Shown here: positions 63,120-64,000 of the stretch, piece by piece | Position numbering within the stretch: position 1 is the stretch's first letter | Layout: every line of letters starts with the position of its first letter | Source of the DNA: Anastrepha obliqua | Lineage: Eukaryota > Arthropoda > Insecta > Diptera > Tephritidae | Length of the DNA: 64,000 nt | Direction: 5' to 3' | NCBI RefSeq assembly: GCF_027943255.1 | Contig: NC_072897.1 | Span: forward strand, 57,560,406 to 57,624,405 | Translations under genes and position numbers: made by a program | Notes under the pieces: generated by a model | Database searches by the model: none | What the model was told of the DNA's origin: nothing | Seen by the model: only the letters and a program-made list of their open reading frames with translations

Positions 63120-63999
63120 CGGCTACAGCATAAGAGAGCCGTAGCCTATATGCTGCAAGTTAATTTGTGTAAAGGAAATGTTGAGTGCCTTATGGACTGT
63201 CACAATTCCAAGTAACACCTTGCCCATATCTGAATCGAGTACAGTAACGAGTACCCGTTTCAGACTTAGATATAGGCGCGTTCCATACCTAGATGATATT
63301 CAACGACTCTGTGCCCACACCAAGAACCAGGTGGGAAGCGTTCGTATTCAGTCCTTCGTTTGAGGTATGGAGCCTGGAGATAATCGCATGTGGCTCTTTT
63401 GGAGGCCCAGGGATGTGCATGCTCACCCTCACCAGATTCTGAATCTTGTTCGTTTGCTGGATGACAAAATTATACCCTTCAAAAACTGCCATCGCAGCCA
63501 CAGTTTTAGTTAGCCATTCAAGCGATTGAGAGTCCGAGTCCAAGGTTGCTTACTTCAGACTCAGGTTTGTTAGCGTTCCTCCTTTTGTTCTTCCTATTAC
63601 CAATTGGTGCGCTTGCCGTTGTCTCATCTGTCTAGTTGACTAGATCAGATTGCTCCTCAAAAGATCTGTTCTTTTTGCTAGCTTCGGTTAGAGGAGAGGA
63701 GGAAAGCAGAAGAGACGCAACTCGGTACTGTGTGTTTGCCGGAGCTATGACCATCTTACATAGCAGGGCCACCTCGCGCAGGATGTGTTTCTTCAGCACG
63801 CATTAACGGTCTTAGCTTAGTAGAGGCTATGGAGTTGGATATTTGATCTCGTAGCTCAATCCTAAGGACGACACATACAATTGGAACAAACAACTTAACA
63901 CTGTTTACGGTGCATCAAAAACAGCAGGTATCCTGCTTTCAAATGCATCAAATTTACAGTGCTAAATACAACGCAGCGCTCTAGTTAAGAATATTCGCC
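63120..63999 (-). pseudogene. LOA-type LINE ORF1 (DUF4780-like), partial
   Basis: The readable block 63289-63543 has DSDSQSLEWLTKTVAAMAVF, EGYNFVIQQTNKIQNLVRVS and PPKEPHAIISRLHTSNEGLN, matching DUF4780 with its nucleic-acid-binding fold. Upstream (63544-63720) a Lys/Arg/Ser-rich linker is in another frame. The N-terminus lies at or beyond the window end. It sits directly upstream of the ORF2 endonuclease. Confidence 0.6.
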
Positions 64000-64000
64000 T

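Larger units (their letters stand above)
59496..63999 (-). mobile_element. LOA-type LINE, long but degenerate copy
   Basis: The element reads ORF1 (63999 to about 63120), endonuclease, RT, RNase H, and ends at TAATCTAATCTAACGGC-like tandem sequence (plus GTTAGATTAGATTAGGT at 59494-59511), a short-repeat tail typical for LINEs. It lies in a BEL/Pao gag. A deleted mariner is inserted at about 60890-61555. It continues beyond the window. It is the longest of five LOA copies, all on the minus strand, but has many stops. Confidence 0.75.

Noticed and set aside
1..63999. CRISPR arrays, bacterial operons, ribosome binding sites
   Set aside because: No regularly spaced short repeats with unique spacers exist, and the content is eukaryotic transposons.

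Overview
The window looks like a transposon graveyard from a dipteran genome, most likely a tephritid fruit fly. This rests on AT-rich spacers full of TACATA/CATACATA microsatellites, insect-type mariner, piggyBac, BEL/Pao, gypsy, I, LOA, R1, RTE and Jockey elements, and a repeat at 17405-17715 that I recall as very common in Bactrocera and relatives. The genus is inference. I found no convincing host protein-coding gene, rRNA or intact tRNA: almost every recognisable reading frame is mobile-element protein, mostly broken.

Layout. 1-3.9 kb: minus-strand LOA and I-like LINE pieces, one split by a rosa-type mariner. 3.9-6.2 kb: a plus-strand R1-type LINE and a coiled-coil LINE ORF1. 6.2-13.5 kb: a piggyBac with perfect TTAA ends, split by a minus-strand BEL/Pao retrotransposon (ATATT duplication), itself split by a terminal-inverted-repeat element. 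13.5-17.7 kb: LINE debris (unclassified, R1, LOA) and a SINE-like repeat. 18.4-27.9 kb: a gypsy/errantivirus-type LTR element on the minus strand (TATA duplications, tRNA-Lys-type primer site, gag-pol-env remnants), broken by a Tc1-like element, a 1.0-kb element with 8-bp duplications, and a second piggyBac family lying in its 5' LTR. 27.9-30.3 kb: an RTE-type LINE tail and two mariners. 30.6-41.5 kb: minus-strand I-like, RTE, LOA and Jockey LINEs, with an uninterrupted LOA frame inside the RTE and a third piggyBac family inside the Jockey reverse transcriptase. 41.5-44 kb: AT-rich DNA with a ~476-bp direct duplication carrying a tRNA-like B-box/T-arm. 44.0-49.3 kb: a near-complete plus-strand I-like LINE ending in (TAA)n, inserted into a repeat whose uninterrupted paralogue lies at 53.4-54.6 kb. 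50.7-51.3 kb: the end of a Helitron helicase. 51.5-57.1 kb: a plus-strand Ty3/gypsy-type element whose reverse transcriptase is split by that paralogue, which carries a 428-bp hAT-type MITE. 57.5-64 kb: R1 fragment, BEL/Pao gag, then a long minus-strand LOA LINE with a deleted mariner inside.

The genes do not form a cellular pathway; they are layers of insertion that can be ordered in time. The sharpest signals are the exact target-site duplications, which let the pre-insertion reading frames be recognised, and family-specific subterminal palindromes in all three piggyBac families. LOA pieces are all minus and R1 pieces all plus. Dense nested fragments without host genes would suit pericentromeric heterochromatin or a piRNA-producing locus, but sequence alone cannot show that.
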